Assembly (NCBI GenBank): GCA_003342895.1
Contig: PTFA01000313.1
Span: forward strand, 868,001-932,000
DNA: 64,000 nt
DNA from: Casuarius casuarius
Taxonomy: Eukaryota > Chordata > Aves > Casuariiformes > Casuariidae
Reading direction: 5' to 3'
Positions 25,314-40,100 of this stretch are shown one piece after another; position 1 is the stretch's first letter, and each line of letters opens with the position of its first letter. The notes under the pieces are model-generated. The model was not told the DNA's origin. It ran no database searches and worked only from the letters and a program-made list of their open reading frames with translations. A program made the translations under genes and the position numbers.

Positions 25314-28300
25314 AAAAAGTATTATTTATGTCTGTTGTGCTATTTGCAATGGAAATAAAACTTCATTAAATTGACTGGTGAGGCAAAACAATTAAGTTTC
25401 TCCAATTTAATTAAACATTATTTCAAATAGTGGCTTAACATAAGGATTTTTAATTAGCGACATTTAGAACCCTCATTAGCGTATTTCATCTCAGAATTTT
25501 TCTGAGAATTTATTAGTTCTGTCCACAGTGAAAGTGTCTGTGATGCAGTATGTATCTCCTGATGTGGGGATTTCAGTGTCCGTTGACCTCTCTCATATTT
25601 CCATGTCAGATTCCACGAAAGAATAATTTGATGTACCAGTTCTCAACGGGAATGTTTTTTAAAATAGAAAAATGAGTGATTCCATCTTCACCAGGGGTAC
25701 ATTATACACCTTTCCAAAAGATAGGTGATAAAGCTTTGTGAATATATGATCTATGCAAGACAGATGTGCAGTAGTTTGATAGTTTCTGTGGACAACACTA
25801 GCTGACAGATACCCCATGTACTTACTGTGCTACAGTCACTGATCAGCCTCGTAACTGGTAAATTAAGGGTGATTTTCCCTTTTGCGTGTTTTTCCTCAGA
25901 AGTCCTCTCCAACTCTGGCTGTCCCTGTGTCCGTACTATGTAGTGTTCAAACTGCGATGTGAATGTGTGTGTGTATAATGAGCTTTTTTCCTTGCTGATC
26001 CCCAGAGGATGGAATTTCAGCTGTGGACTGTAATCACTGTAGGTGACAGAAAAAATGCCAAGTGAAGTTTAGAGAAAACAATGGAACAAACATACCGACT
26101 GTTTTTCTGTAAGCGAGTTGAAGTGTTTCAGATAGCAGGGACATCTAGGAGGGAAAGAGAGTCTTTTTCTCCTTTGCATCTGCTGCACCAGGGCAGCTAG
26201 TGTTGGTTACGGAGTTCTGCATTTTTGCCATGTCTTCCAGTATTGAGAAAGAATCTAAGCATTTCACCAAATGGGTTTATTTCTTTTGTTTTGAAGCGGT
26301 ATAGCTGTATTAATCAGCTTAAAACAGACCACTTCAGGAAACAGATATCCAGCTTGCTGTTCTTTGAGGCGATTCAAATTTCTTAATTTTGAATATCTTG
26401 TTTGGAATTTATTTAGTCCATTTCTCATGACTTTTTGATTCTTTTTGACTTCTTTGTCTCTAGTTTAGTGATTTTTACCATTAACAAAGCTAGCTTTAGC
26501 TAACATTCCTCCGCAGTGATCTGTATTTGATGTTGTGAGAATCCATTTTGCTACTATCTGGTGTACATTTTACTTTTTAATTTAATTAGAAAGCCTACTT
26601 TATAAATTCTTACAGACCGTAAGATTTTTTTTTTTTTAGTTACAATATTCATCTCTTGAATACAGGATTGAAACAGACATCTGAAGAAAAATAATAGCAT
26701 ATAGCTACAATACATTGCTTTAGAAATGGGATTTAAATTTGATAATTGAAAATGTGTAGCATTCTACACTTGCACTGATTTTACCCTTTCTGTCATTCAT
26801 CTGAAGAAGCAGCACAATGTACAAGTTTAGAGACTAGTAAAATTTCTTCTGTCCCGAGACCTGCTGGACACTGAGTTTTGTGGGCTTGTAAGGTGCAGTT
26901 CTCTGGTAGGGTAGTGTATTTCAAATTGTGAAAATGAACTGTCCATTCCCTGGTTTGATTCACTGTCTGCTGAAGTCTATGGAAATATTCCTCCTAGGAA
27001 TTTCACTGAGCCGTGGCCTAGGCTCTTATGGCCTCTTCCTTAAGCCATATGCACGTGAGTCACTGTGGCGTACTCCCTCAAGCAGGTCGCCTGCTGTGCT
27101 CCCAGTTCTGCGTAGTTTTAGCAATTCGGGCTCAAGTGGAGTGTAAAACTCCATATAATTAATAAAGAAGCAGTGTATGGCTTGGAGCAAGGATTAATTT
27201 TGAATTTATAGAGAGCTTTTTGAGATCTTGAGCTCCAGTGAAGTATGAAGTTACCACTAATAGTTATAACAGAAAGTTATTGCTATTAGACGGGTGGGTT
27301 ATCTCCATTTTCAAAAGTTTGGATTTGGATTACTGATCCAGGTCAGGGAACTGAGGGCTCCTAGAACAGATTTTGGCTGTTGTATAATATTTAAGCTGAT
27401 AGGCTTAAATGTATGTATAACTGTTCATGTCCGAAGTCTCGTTAATTTAATGAAAAGATCAGGAACATAGGAGAGTCAAGCTTTGACCTCATTAAAATCA
27501 GTGAGAATTTTGCTATTAATCTGCATGTGTCAGGATTTTTGTGTTAAGATTTCACCCCTAGTACTGGAGTAGAACACAGTGCCGAAGGGTAGAATCTAGT
27601 CTCCAGGCTTTTACAGTTGGGGTAAAGGAAAGTTAAAAAGCGAAGCCAAGGATAATCAAGAGTAGGACTTTGTTAATATTGCAGGGGGAGGAGGCATTTA
27701 CCTGAGAAGTAAAGGCTATAATAATCAACAGGCAGGTTCTTTTCAACTCCAGTGGGCTTTAGAGCCAACCTCTGCCATATTTTTTCCAATATAAAGAACA
27801 TGTTTTGTGTAGACAAGGATTTCAGGAATACTCTTTGAATAAAATCCTAAGCCCCCTTTCTCGGAAAGGCATTAGGCACAATGTATTAAGATGAAAATAC
27901 ATTGTGGAAAAGGAAAAACCCTTTGCTGACAGGTATACCTCAAAGGAAAATAAGTCCATTATGACCTTGATAAGGATTAGTAACTATTTATAGATCTCAG
28001 AGTGTTTGAGGCAGTTCTGAGAACACTGTTTTTGTCATGTTGTTATTAGAAATGGCTTTCTGGAAAAAAGAAAAACTTCTGAAATGTAAATATGAGAAAG
28101 ACAAGATTAAAATGCAGTTCAGGTATATTGTTGGTTTGGTACCTGTCATTTTTTGAGCCACCCTGCAGCAAAATATATATTGGGTAAAACAGTTCATGAG
28201 GAAATATGTTTGTGAATTTTAATGACAGCTTCAGGGTTTTCATGACCTATCAGCTCTGGAAAAAATATTACTGGTTTGTAAAAGTATTCATTAAAAGTCA

Positions 28301-28424
28301 TATGACAATAATACTACAGGAGAAATATCTGTAGAAAGACTGAATCAGTTGGAGACCTGCAAGTTGTTAAGCGCTGACCTTAGTCAAGCTAAGGCCCTGG
28401 GTCAAGAGATTTTCAATGATTCAG

Positions 28425-28500
28425 AGCAGTAATGTTGGACAAATACAATGTATTTGACTTGAAGCAGTAATGTTGGACAAATACAATGTATTTGACTTGA
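28425..28500. repeat. Perfect 38-bp tandem duplication
   Basis: A 38-bp unit containing gtaatgttggacaaatacaa occurs twice head to tail with no mismatch (28425-28462 and 28463-28500). Complete identity in otherwise ordinary non-coding DNA points to a recent duplication that could be polymorphic in the species. Confidence 0.97.
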
Positions 28501-29770
28501 AAAGAGCATGTGACAGATTGGCATAAGTTATGGCAAAATATATTTTTATTGCATAACTCGTTATACTTTCCAGTGGGAGACAGGAACTTAATCTCTGTAG
28601 GTACCGCTGAGAATGCCAGTAGTTTCATATCAGTCTTCTTAGGTGTCCAAACATCTCTGAAAATCTAACCCATTAGATGTCATTAACTGGGAAAAAGAAT
28701 CCTGTTTCTTGTGAGCAGCCACATACTATTTTCTTTTGGAGGGTGAGTGCATACATGTGTGTTAGTGACAATAACGAATCAGAAGGTGGGAGATTCTCTT
28801 GGGAAAGAATTCCCTCCCAAGAAGGGTCATGAGGGAGTTTGGGTGGCTTCTGAGGTTTTCTTTTTTTTAAAGGAACCAACACAACAGAGCTGTCCATTTT
28901 GAGAGAAAAAAATTGTCCTGGCAGGCATGATCATTTTCATGTATTTATTTTTAGAAAAGCACTTGTTTTCAGACCAATGACTGATGCCATGAATATTTTA
29001 AAGATTACTGCTGACGTTAGGTCAAAGTCTGAAACTGATGGTCCTGCACTCCTGATCAATAGCAAGTTGTCAGATGACTGCCATGCAATGATGTTGGCTC
29101 TTTAAAATCTGCTTTCATAGCCTTTTCTGCAGAAGGAGAATTTTCTCAATCAGCTTTTGTATTGGACCTCATAAATCCTTCAGAGCTATCCTTATTTTGT
29201 GTGATCTCTAAAATTAACCAGCGCTGTGAAAGGGGAAATTGGCTCTGAAGCAATGAAAGTTGATCTTGAATTGAGTTGAATAATCAAAGACACTTCCTTT
29301 GTTAGAGTTGCTGAAATTCTTAGATAATAAACTAAATAAATTGTTCCACTGACAAATATATAACCTTCCATGGTAATCAAAGATTTGAATAAAGGACTTT
29401 TTGCTGCTCATAGACTTAACATATCTCTTCACAGTATATTGTGCACTGCTGTCAACAAACAGCTGTAGCTCATTACATTGATGTAGTCGTTAATGCTCTG
29501 CAGCATGTTTTCAAACTCTTTTTTTCCTTTTTCACAAAAATCCAGTCAATTACTGTAAATGGATTTATTGTGAATATGTGAAATATTCAACAAAATATCC
29601 TTCTCAGATGAATGCGCAAACTTTAATTGACTTCAAAATCTGTATTTCTGTCAGCAGAAAAGAACAATTAGGGATGCTTTTCCTATGGAATATTATCTAT
29701 TTAATGTCTTTTGTTATTCATAATAGAGTGTGTTTGTGAACATAAAGTGACTTAAAAGTCATGTTTGAGG

Positions 29771-29849
29771 TATTTTTATGGAAAATACAACTCTGATTTT
29801 ATGACAGCAGGCACTTTCAGAAGGGTAAGTTAATGTTTCCATAAAAATA
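29771..29849. repeat. Perfect 14-bp inverted repeat, 51-base spacer
   Basis: tatttttatggaaa (29771-29784) has its exact reverse complement tttccataaaaata at 29836-29849. The arms could be terminal inverted repeats of a very small element of about 79 bp, but no clear target-site duplication is visible. Confidence 0.85.
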
Positions 29850-30273
29850 GGACTTCAGTATGGCAGTTTTAAAAGGACTGATGTATAGTGGAAATCTATT
29901 TATATGTATTTCTCTCTAGAATAAGTGGTTTAAGCAGTTTATTCAAGAAAATGTGGGAAGTTAATGGCACAATACAGAACTCAACCTAGATTCAGACTAA
30001 TGACTTATCTAGCTACGCGTCGTTCTCGCCAGTAGGTGATTAGGTATCATGTAGTTTTACTTTGTTTAAAGGAAATCTTCTTATGGTACATTCCAGGTTT
30101 TTCTAACACCTGACCCATGTCATTATCCTCTTAGTTTTTTGGAGCTTGTTCAAATGTTGATCCTGAGTTTGAGGACAGAAAAGGATGATCAGCCATGTCC
30201 ACTTTTAGCCGTGATACTCTTTGACATGCCTCAACAGGTGGAGCCTTCTGAAGGCTTTGTGCCTCAGTTGGTC

Positions 30274-30298
30274 TGTGCAATCTTATATATATATATAT
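30274..30298. repeat. Short (TA)n / TATG tract
   Basis: About eight TA units followed by gtatgtatac. A minor simple repeat. Confidence 0.85.
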
Positions 30299-31822
30299 GT
30301 ATGTATACAATTAGCAAACCTGAAGAAGGTAAGAAGAAAGGAGGCAGAGGTTGTAGTTATATGGAATAAAATCAAATGCTGTTAAAAGACGATCAAAGTT
30401 ATGTTCCAGGCAGCTCTCTATCTTGATAAACTTTGAATCTTCTGCCAGATTATAAAACACAATGAAGGCAACAGAGAATTAGAGAGTTAAAAAGTAATTC
30501 AGAAGTTTAAGCTCAAGTTTCTTGAGACTTTTCTTAAGAAAGTTTCAAGCTTTCTTGAAATCTTAGAATTACTGGTTTGTGTACATAATACAGAGATTAA
30601 AAGCATAGAATGTAGACCTTGTTATTGTGCTACTTTGTTGATTTAAATAGGAACAAGAAAATCATAGACTGATTGAATTGTTAATCAAACAAAAGAATTT
30701 GGGTTGCTTCTATTCAAATTCCAATAACTTTTGAAGTTCAAACAAGTTCAGAATCTGCCTCATATTTTAAAAATACAGGAACCATCCTCTGTTCCTTCAA
30801 AGTGAAATGAATAAGAATTTATTCTCAAATGTAAGTAAAAAGAGTGAGGTAGTTTATATTTTGCTGGTAGTTCTGTTCCCATCTTCGTTAGAGCTGGGTT
30901 AAGCATCTCCTTTTTCAGAATAGTAGCTTTTCTCTCTGAAGGTGTAATGGCAATACGTTAGATGCTGTTGGAAATAGTGTACTTACCAACAGATTGGTTA
31001 GTGTTGGAAAAATTCTGGTAACCATATTCATAAGAGAGAGATGGATGCCAGTGATAATTTTGATTATCCTATGTATCCTGAATGAAGTATTAAACTTAAG
31101 GCAATGCAAGGTGGTAATCTTCTGGAGATCACATATTTACCAATAGAGTTTGAGGAGGTGTTTGTCAATTGTACTGTGATCATTCAACATACCTGTGTAG
31201 AACAATTTAAACATAGCAGTGCCCGATCACCTACAAATTTTATTGCTTTCCTTTTGGGAATATTTCATCTGTGGTGTTTAGTAATTTGCCAGTTTCTTCA
31301 AATGTACTGAAAATGTTTGTCCTTTCCAGTGCTTAGTACATTTTCACCAAAAAAATTTTTGTAGTTAACCTCTTTCAAAGAAGATCAGAAAAGTGGGTCT
31401 TTTAAGAATTTGGAATATTTCAGGGGATTTTCTTTTCTTTTGCAAGTCAAAGAGATCTCACTACTGTGGCCTTAAGCTAAGTCTAATGCAGATTCTGGAG
31501 ATGAAAATCTATTGCAAGTAAGAATGTTTTTAAGCACTTAAAGAGAGAAAACTGGAAGCTGCCGAGCCCTTAAGTTTGAGATACCGTATGCTTTACGTTG
31601 TTTCCTACCACCAATAATGCTATGGTGCCTGAGACAGAAGAATATTAATTCTTTTAACCTTTTTCCCTCTGGAGGCTTCTCATTCTGTGTTACTGTATGG
31701 CTTCTTAGTAAACAGAAACTGAATTCTGGAAAAAAATGAAATGTAATTTATGTAGGCTTAAGCATTCTTAATGGTAAAGTGGTGTAAACCTGGTAGTTCT
31801 CTTCAGCCGCAGCAAAACCAGT

Positions 31823-31844
31823 TAGGTATCTACTAGGTATCTAC
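31823..31844. repeat. 11-bp tandem duplication
   Basis: taggtatctac is repeated head to tail without mismatch. Confidence 0.9.
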
Positions 31845-34800
31845 TAAAGTGGATTGCTTTGATATACTCTAGAAAGTGTATTTTCTCTGTCTCATTTGTT
31901 TTCTCTCAAAGGCCTGTCCAGGTGTAGGCATTTCTCAAATCTTTTCAATGGAATTGCATTCATAAATGATGCAAGATCCAGAAATCAATACTTGAGCATA
32001 GAACTAGGCCAAATATTGTAAATTATAGATTTGGCATACTTGTATCCATTTTAACAAGGATAAAAAGAAAATTTTGAACAAAAAATTATCACCCTTTTCC
32101 AAGCTAGTAGCTTTACCTCTTAAGTGAAAAATCAAGCCAAAATAAAACCTTGAAAAGTCAGGAGAAGAAAGATAGCATTTTCCTCAATCTACTTTAATTT
32201 GCATTGTTGGCTAATCTCCATCAGTGAAGATGCTTTGACCATTTTATGATTAATCCCTGGGTTTGGGAAGTCTGTGCTGTCCCTTAATTTTTCATAGTGT
32301 ATGACAACTAATCTTCTGTAGAACTACTTTTACATTACTACATTTAACATGGATGGATCTGACGTTCTATTCCCAGTTAACTTCGGGTTTGGGATTTTAG
32401 GGCATTTCCAGCTTCCACTGAAAACAAAGACTGTCTTTTCTTGGACTTTATTGTGAGCGTGGTATAAATATTTGGGCTTAATGTACTTTTAAAAATAGCT
32501 GCCCTGACGTGCATTTCTGGGAGGTTAGTTATTGATAAAAAGATTATTTTGGCCATAACCCTAATATCTGCTTTCTAAATTAAGCTTTGAGAAATGCATT
32601 ATAAGGATATCATATAGCCATATCTATTATTGCAACAATTGGGAGTTCACAAACTCAACAAATGAACAAGTATACAGTAAAATTCCTAAGTAGAAGTCAA
32701 AGCCTTACGCTAACCATAGGTACAAGTAATATCCAGAGCATCATCATTTGGATGAGGAGAGTATGTCATACAGAATGAATGAATCGCTACCTGTACAGAT
32801 AAGAGGAGAAAAAGGAAGAAAGAGTTGTACTGTTTTCCTATAAGTATCCTTCCTAGTGCAACTGGGAATGAGTAAAAGGAATGAAAGGAGGAGCATTTAT
32901 GAAGCTGAAAAAAAGGCAGTGAAGGATTTTTTTTTCAATACATTCCAATAAAAGTGGAAAAGTAGTACCGTAGAAAAAAGAGACGTAAACCAAGGATTGC
33001 TTTAAAGAAAGAGCGTCTAAGAGATTAAAACACAAGAGGAAACCTGTATTTAGATGACAAATGATAATTATTTCAAGAAAATGGATGAAGTCTTGGGGCT
33101 TTAGTTTTTTTAATGTTTACTAAAAACAAAATTATGTTCTTTAATATGTAAATACGTACTTGGAAAACATGTATTTAAATAGTCTGTAAAACTTAACAAT
33201 GGCTGGTTCAAGTAGGTATCCCAAGATTTTCAGAGGCCTTGAAGCAGGCTGAGGAAGCAGAAAAAATATAAAGTATTAACTAGCTTCAAAGGCAGGAAAT
33301 AGCCCCTATTAAATTGTACATCATCAAAAATATTCTAGCTCTTTAGGGCCTTGAACTGTCTCATTAGAACTGACAGCATACCCACCTCTGGTTTCATAAG
33401 GTTTCCCATTTCCATCAGGGAAGCTTACCAACTTATCTTGTTATCTCTTGGGAAAGTTGTATCAGCTATTCATGTAAACTCTTGCCAGGAGTGGATCTCT
33501 TTCCTGAGCAGCTTATGATCAATGAAAAGCTTTTTTATTGCTGTTTAAAGGTGACTTACCTGTCTGATGGAATTCTTCTTGGGAGACATGAGGCTGGACC
33601 TGTTGAGCTAGTGAAACCCATCTGAAGATGAATTAGCAGGATGTTAAAAGCTTAGCTAAATAGCAATTCTGAATACAGTCCTTTTAGAATTAAATATATG
33701 ATAGAAATTATGTATGTTATAAGGCCTCAAGGTCTTCTAGAAATAACAATATCTACTTCTTGAAGATCTGCAGTGATGTGGAAGGAATTAATGAAATAAC
33801 ATTTTCCATTACATTAATGCCAATGGGTGTCAAAAGTAAAAGATACGGTGAAGTCACCTGAGGGAAACAAGTGGAATTTAGCTGAAGTTTCTAATGGGCA
33901 TCAGCAACCGAAGTATCTTTCACTTTCATTGTTTTCTGAAGAGTAAGAAGATACAAATTTACACAGGCTTAGTGCAGAAAAATAGTAGTGTACATCACGT
34001 TTATAAGACGGAATGACATAAACAGTACTGAAAACCCCAAAACATTAGTAGTACCTCAGGCCAGATACTCAAACAAATGAAAACAAGTAATTATGGGGGA
34101 AAAAAACCACACTAGCGAATTCAGTTCAGTATAACTCAGTCAGCTTTGATGACTCTGTGGCAGCCTATTTCAAGTCATAAGTTGAATATGGGGTAGAAAT
34201 AACCAAGGAAAACATTTTTGTTTCCCTCACCTATAACATTTAATTTTTTTTCAAGTCACTGAAAAAACAATAGTAAAGTGAATAGGTTCTTGAGAAGATT
34301 TATCAGAAACAAATGTCCCAGATGCGGTATAGTCAGAAAGTAAAGTTCTTCTTGTATAAATGATACTTTCCTTATTTACAATTTTGTCTGGTTGACAAAA
34401 CTGTGTGTCACATAGGCCCCATCATGTCTAATCACTCACCTTGCAAGCTGTCTCACAACTTGCACCTTCTTCCTCTACCTGCGAACTTGTCCCCGTTCTG
34501 CAATGGAGCTACGTCATGAGGCTTTTGAAATAACGTGACTCTTTGCAAAGCTTCTTGCTACCTGTAAGGGTTGTTGGTTTTTTTCCTCCCCAATGTCTTT
34601 ATTAATTGTTCTGAAAACTGCTGTGCCATCAGCGTTTCCTGATCTTTTGCAAAATTAGTATCAGCCTCCTGCCTCCATCTCTGCATGGTAGGGGGATTAG
34701 TTAATGTTCGTTATTAGTGCACAGTGACAGTGTCTGCCAGTGCAACACTGTCCTCTAGTGAGTAAAATGTATCAGTTGCAAGTTCAACGTGTATCTCCAG

Positions 34801-37097
34801 AGAGACTCTTGGGATACCCAAGGTTGGCAGAAAAGAAAAAAGGAAAACCTGCAAACAGTGTACCAAGCACCTAATTCTGCCATCAGTCTCATAGAAGCCT
34901 TTGAGTTTGAATATATAGGAAATTTCAGCTTAAACCTCTTGAGTGCACATAGTTTGTTTTTTCTCTTGTTGTTGCCTGGAACTGTGTCTACATTTGTTGC
35001 CCACTCAACAACTATAATAGCAGCACAAAACATTTTTTTGTTAATTAGCATCTTTTATGTGAGCATCTTAAAGTACGTTAGCATATTTTCACTGCTTGTC
35101 CTCTAAATTATTTGGGGAGCAGGAAACTAAAGCAGTGTTTCAGGCGCTTGCTCAAGATCACATTAGAGCCAAGACTGCTCAATTCTCACTCCTCTCTTCA
35201 AAGTTCTTACTAGTTTGCTGTCATTTTTATTCCATGAGAGTCTTAAATGCTAGTCATGTTTTACAGTCGAAGTTAGGTACAACTGAAAAGGTACAGGATG
35301 GACACAAGTATAGAATCATTCACGTTTCTCTGTCCTTATCTGGCTATGGGAGCTACCTTGAAAAGGAGAAAGACAGTTAGTAGACTTGAAGTTAATCTGA
35401 GCTTGGTCCTTTTTGAAAACTTCAGGACTTGGGGGTAGCTGAAACTAGAATGTAGACTTTTGTGCTTGAAGGAATGTGCTGAGATCTTGCAATCAATTTC
35501 TCATAAGCAGAGCAATAATTTCAAATATTAAATTTGAATAAAAATATTGAATATTAGTAATAAAATTGATTTTATTCACTTAAAGGTTTTCTTAGAACCA
35601 AATGTGTCCTTTAAAGCCCAAACTTTACATTAACTTCAAAGCAGTACTGCAGACCATTTGTAATAACTCTTGAGTTGTATTTCTATCAAGAATTGACCCA
35701 ATGTGTTCACATATTAGAATAGCAGCACTCTGTTTTCATCTGTCTGCGCTGTAACCTATGAAGAAATTCATGTAGATAGAACCGGAGCATGAGTATATTT
35801 CCTGCAGCAGATGTGAGCCTCATATTGTACATTCTCTTCTCTGAATTTCTAAATAGTCCTAGACCCCAGCAGCAAGTAAAGCAAAACACAAAACGAGATG
35901 CCTACAGTGCATCAGAAGTTCTCCGTTCTCTTTCACATGGAAAAAAGAAGTCTAAGAACTTAACAACAGCCGTTCTGAGAGTGTTTTGTTGTAACATGGC
36001 TCCCATCATTTTGATGGAAAATATTTTGCAGGCCAGAATAGTTTCTTTCTGATTATTATGAAATGTATTTGGTTGGTCAACTTTGATTAGGAAGTCCTTT
36101 GCATAAATAATGCCTTACATGGTCTTTGTCTTGGCATTGGAAATACATTATTTTTTTCTGATCTGAGTAAAATGAAGACAAGTTGAAGTGATAACATGCT
36201 TCCTTTAAATGAATTTATATTTCCTCTTGGAATGTGAATGCCAGCTGGTAGCTGTATTTCTAAACAGACTGTTTAAGTCATTAGAAAAGGAAGACAAATC
36301 GTCCTAGAGCCGAACAGTATCAAAACCATCAAAACAAAAGAGAAATACTTGTCCTACTAATATATTAAGAACAGAACATTACTACTGGTATGTTGAAATC
36401 ACATCCATGGCCTGATCTGACAGTCTCTGTGTCCGTAAATATCATGTGTCCCTAATATTAGTTGGAATTTAAAGTCATTAATTGAAGGGGAAAATACCTC
36501 CAACCAGTAAGCTGGACTTAACCCCTGCCCACATTTCAGATTTACTCTAGATTCACCTGGCTACAGTCATTTTTTGTAAGTGCTTTCCTTGTCAAATCAT
36601 CGCTATGAACTGGTCACGAACTGGAATGGGGAAAGCTGTCTCCGAGGAAGATTGTGGTTATTATATGTTTTCGCTTCTAGGGCAATTAATTCAGCCTGTA
36701 GTGTGAGATCCTAAGTAACCCCTGAGAAAGAGAACCTTTGGGCATGAGCTACATCAGTTGCTCTAGCACCTACATTAATCAGCATTTGCATCTCTGTGTG
36801 CTCTCTGAGCAGCTGGGCACTGTACGAGCTAACCCACTCTTGAAATGTCACGTCTTTTTGAAACGTTCTGCAATCTCAGGCAAGGGAGCATTTCAAAACA
36901 GACATTGCGATGTGGTCGCTCCCGGCATTGTGTAATGCCTTGTGAACCTTTTCATGATTTCGGAGTGGGCTGTGACCCGCTGTTGGAGAGAATGACTCTG
37001 TAAGTTAATACCCTGGAGTTCAAGTTTTCTGGCTGTCAAGACCATTCAGCTGGTGTTTCCCTGGTAACGATGGTGGAGAGACATATAATACATGAGA

Positions 37098-37119
37098 CCT
37101 ACTATACATGTACAGTAGG
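37098..37119. repeat. 22-bp imperfect palindrome
   Basis: cctact-a-tacatgta-c-agtagg matches its own reverse complement except for one symmetric pair. It may be a binding site or chance. Confidence 0.7.
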
Positions 37120-40100
37120 CTTTCCAAAACTATCAGGCTAACTACATAATTTGCACACAAATTCCTGTTTGCTCCAGAGTTACCCCATTTGCTTATGAAT
37201 CTTGATCCTAATCTTCAGAGGAGCGAGAACTGTGCCATATGACTCTCGAGCGTATCCTGACAGGTACTATGCTCAGTGCACAGATTGTGTTTACAAGTCC
37301 CATTTGTGGGCATATAATTTCCTATACGTTTTTCTGAACATGGATCCGTAACATGGGATCATGGGCTGCAACAGACAGCCAGGACATATCTGCCCTTCAG
37401 AGGTCAGTATTCCAGTACTTTCATTCTAGTTTGAACATAGCTCTTAAGTACAAAAACATATTTTCAAAGGTAACAAAGGCACTTAGGAGCCTAAATCACA
37501 TTGGCAGTCAGTAGGATTTATGTTAACCATCCATGCAATTTTTTTAAAGTGGGTTTAGTCTCCTGGTTCACTAAGACACTTGGTAATTTTACCTGTTAAT
37601 CCACTTTCTATGTACTTATTTTGAAAGTAGCTCGCTGTGGTATATCTAAGCTGTCCTATATTTGTGTGTTTGTGCTGTTTAGACTCTGTAGTAAGAGTCT
37701 AAACATATTAGTGATTTTATGTTTCAGATGTGTGACAGAGTCAATTTCAACTAAATTAAAATGTAAATATAGTAGGTCAAGTCCTCAGCTGTATAATCAG
37801 CATACCTCCATTAGACTCAGTGGCACTTTGCTGGCTGACACTGAGTGGATATCTGGGCAAGGTTAGTGAGCGAACCTTCCTGATTCTCCCCTTTATCCTC
37901 CTACCCTTCCATTTACAAATGTTATTTGCTAAGGTTGTTTATATTTGGTATACCTATATGATACCATTTCTCAAAAAAATGCTAGAAATAATCTAGCTAC
38001 TTTTATCTTCTTTATTTACAAAATAAGCTCTATTTCAGCCTTCTCGAAACACTAGTTTATGGAAGGATGTAAATACAGCTGTTGGCAAGTGCCTTTATTT
38101 TGTACTACTCAACAGGCAATAAGGTAATAGAAGCATGCCTGCGGTCATCTAGTTGGACAAAAACCTTTCTTTAGAAAAACACTGCAGGCAATAATATACT
38201 GTGATTACATTGAAAAAGTGACCTCAGAAATGCTTTTTTATTTAAGGCTCATTTTGTTAGGAGAATCGATCACTTCGATCATACTCTTACTGTTCTTCAC
38301 TTGTAAATGTACGTTTGGATATTTATCATGAATATATTTGAAACATGCAGAAACACCAAAATCTCTACCTCCTAGATATTACAGGTTGACAGTTTTGTCT
38401 GTGTACAAAGGCAATTTAAGTATTGGATATATTACTGGTCAGACTTTTAATCTAAGCAAAGCACTGATAGAAAGGAAAAAGAAAGAGAATGAAAATGAAA
38501 ATTCATCATTTTGAATTTGTTTTTTAATGGACTATTTTCAGGAAAGCTGAAGTAATGTTGATTGAATGGCAGCATGGTACACAGTTCAAATCTTCCTAAA
38601 GATAATGAAGGTCAACACAGGGTTCTCAAATAAAAAGGACAGATTAGATATTTTGAAGAAAAATTCGGTTGATAAATCTATAACTGGAAATCTTTTCCAT
38701 GCTGTATACTGCTAACACATGACATTTTGCTGCCCATATAACCTTTAGCTTTACTGTCAATATTATTGTGCTGCACTGATTTCAGGAAAGGCATTAAGTA
38801 CTGTCAGAATGAAAGGCATGTTTTAATAATAAAGCAATTATTATCCCTTTATGATGCAGGAATATGATAGGTTTTTAATGTATTGAATTAAACACTATCT
38901 GCTCTAATAACTGTGTCACTAAAATTATGATCTATGATTTATTAAGAATGGGAGAACATTTCATGTCAGGAATGTAAACTAAGCACTACAGCAGACATCT
39001 AGTTGCAAAGAGGCAAAGATATTCAACAGCTTATGACCGAAGTGTCCAAATACTAGCATCAACCTGAGGTTTGATGTTTATTTTAATTTTAAGATGAAAG
39101 CAAGCTGAGCTTTTAGTTTATAAAAGCTAATTGGTCAATCAAGCAGCAGCAGTAGAGACAGCATGTTAGTGGTCGCATAAGCATTATCTATAAGAGATAC
39201 TCTGTTCAACAAACTCGTAAGGACTGTTCCACTTTAAAAAATAACTTGTAGTGTAGTTTCCAAATACAAGGCATGACTCAGACTGATTAGACAAACAAAA
39301 CCTTTCTAGGATTCAAGCTGTCTGTTTTGTAGTTTTCCTATTTTATTTTCATCTTTGCTTCAGATATGTAGTTTATACACTGATTGTTCAAAAAGACATC
39401 TAAGTAATTTTTTAAGTTGTACACCCAACTTTGACTATGTAAATGTTGTTGACAACAACTTTTAATATTCAGAAATGTGTGAGTGTTTATACTTGCAGCT
39501 GTGCGATGTGCAACTTTTCTGACCTGTTTTTTAAATTTTGTTAAAAACATGATTAATAGCAGGAACAAAATTGTCTCACAGTTTTAGAGGCCTTTTTAGG
39601 AAACTTGGTTCTATGTTGGAAGTATCTCAATCAAACTGCGCAGGTATAGTAATATAAAAAATACTATAAGGGACTGAATTGCAATGGCTGTAGGAGCCAG
39701 AGGTTTTGGTAGCCTTTATTTATACAGAACAAATTTCGCTTTTGCTATAGAGCTGTCATGGGGTGGGTGGGGATTCCTTAAGCTGTCATTAGGGAAGGGA
39801 ATTCTTTGTGGAAATAAAGATCCAAAGTCTGCGGTGACATGAGGTGGCATTGCGGAGAAGTCAGAGCAGTCTGTGTGTTTACAGCCCAAGTTAACAAAAG
39901 GGAAGAATAGTAAGACATTACATATAAGAAATAAGTATTTTACATTGTCTCTCAGTATTGAAGGAAATACTTAACAAATGAGCAAGCAGCTTTTAGAGTA
40001 ACATGCCAAAAGCAAAGGTAAATTCACTAGGGAAGGCCCTCTCCTGCTCTGTGCTCTGATATCCATGAGAGTTACATGTAAAAAGCAGTGGAGGGAAATA

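Noticed and set aside
35096..35380. 94-codon plus-strand frame, and the overlapping 34755-35106 frames
   Set aside because: No motifs, no splice-site or start support, and open frames on both strands as expected from base composition.
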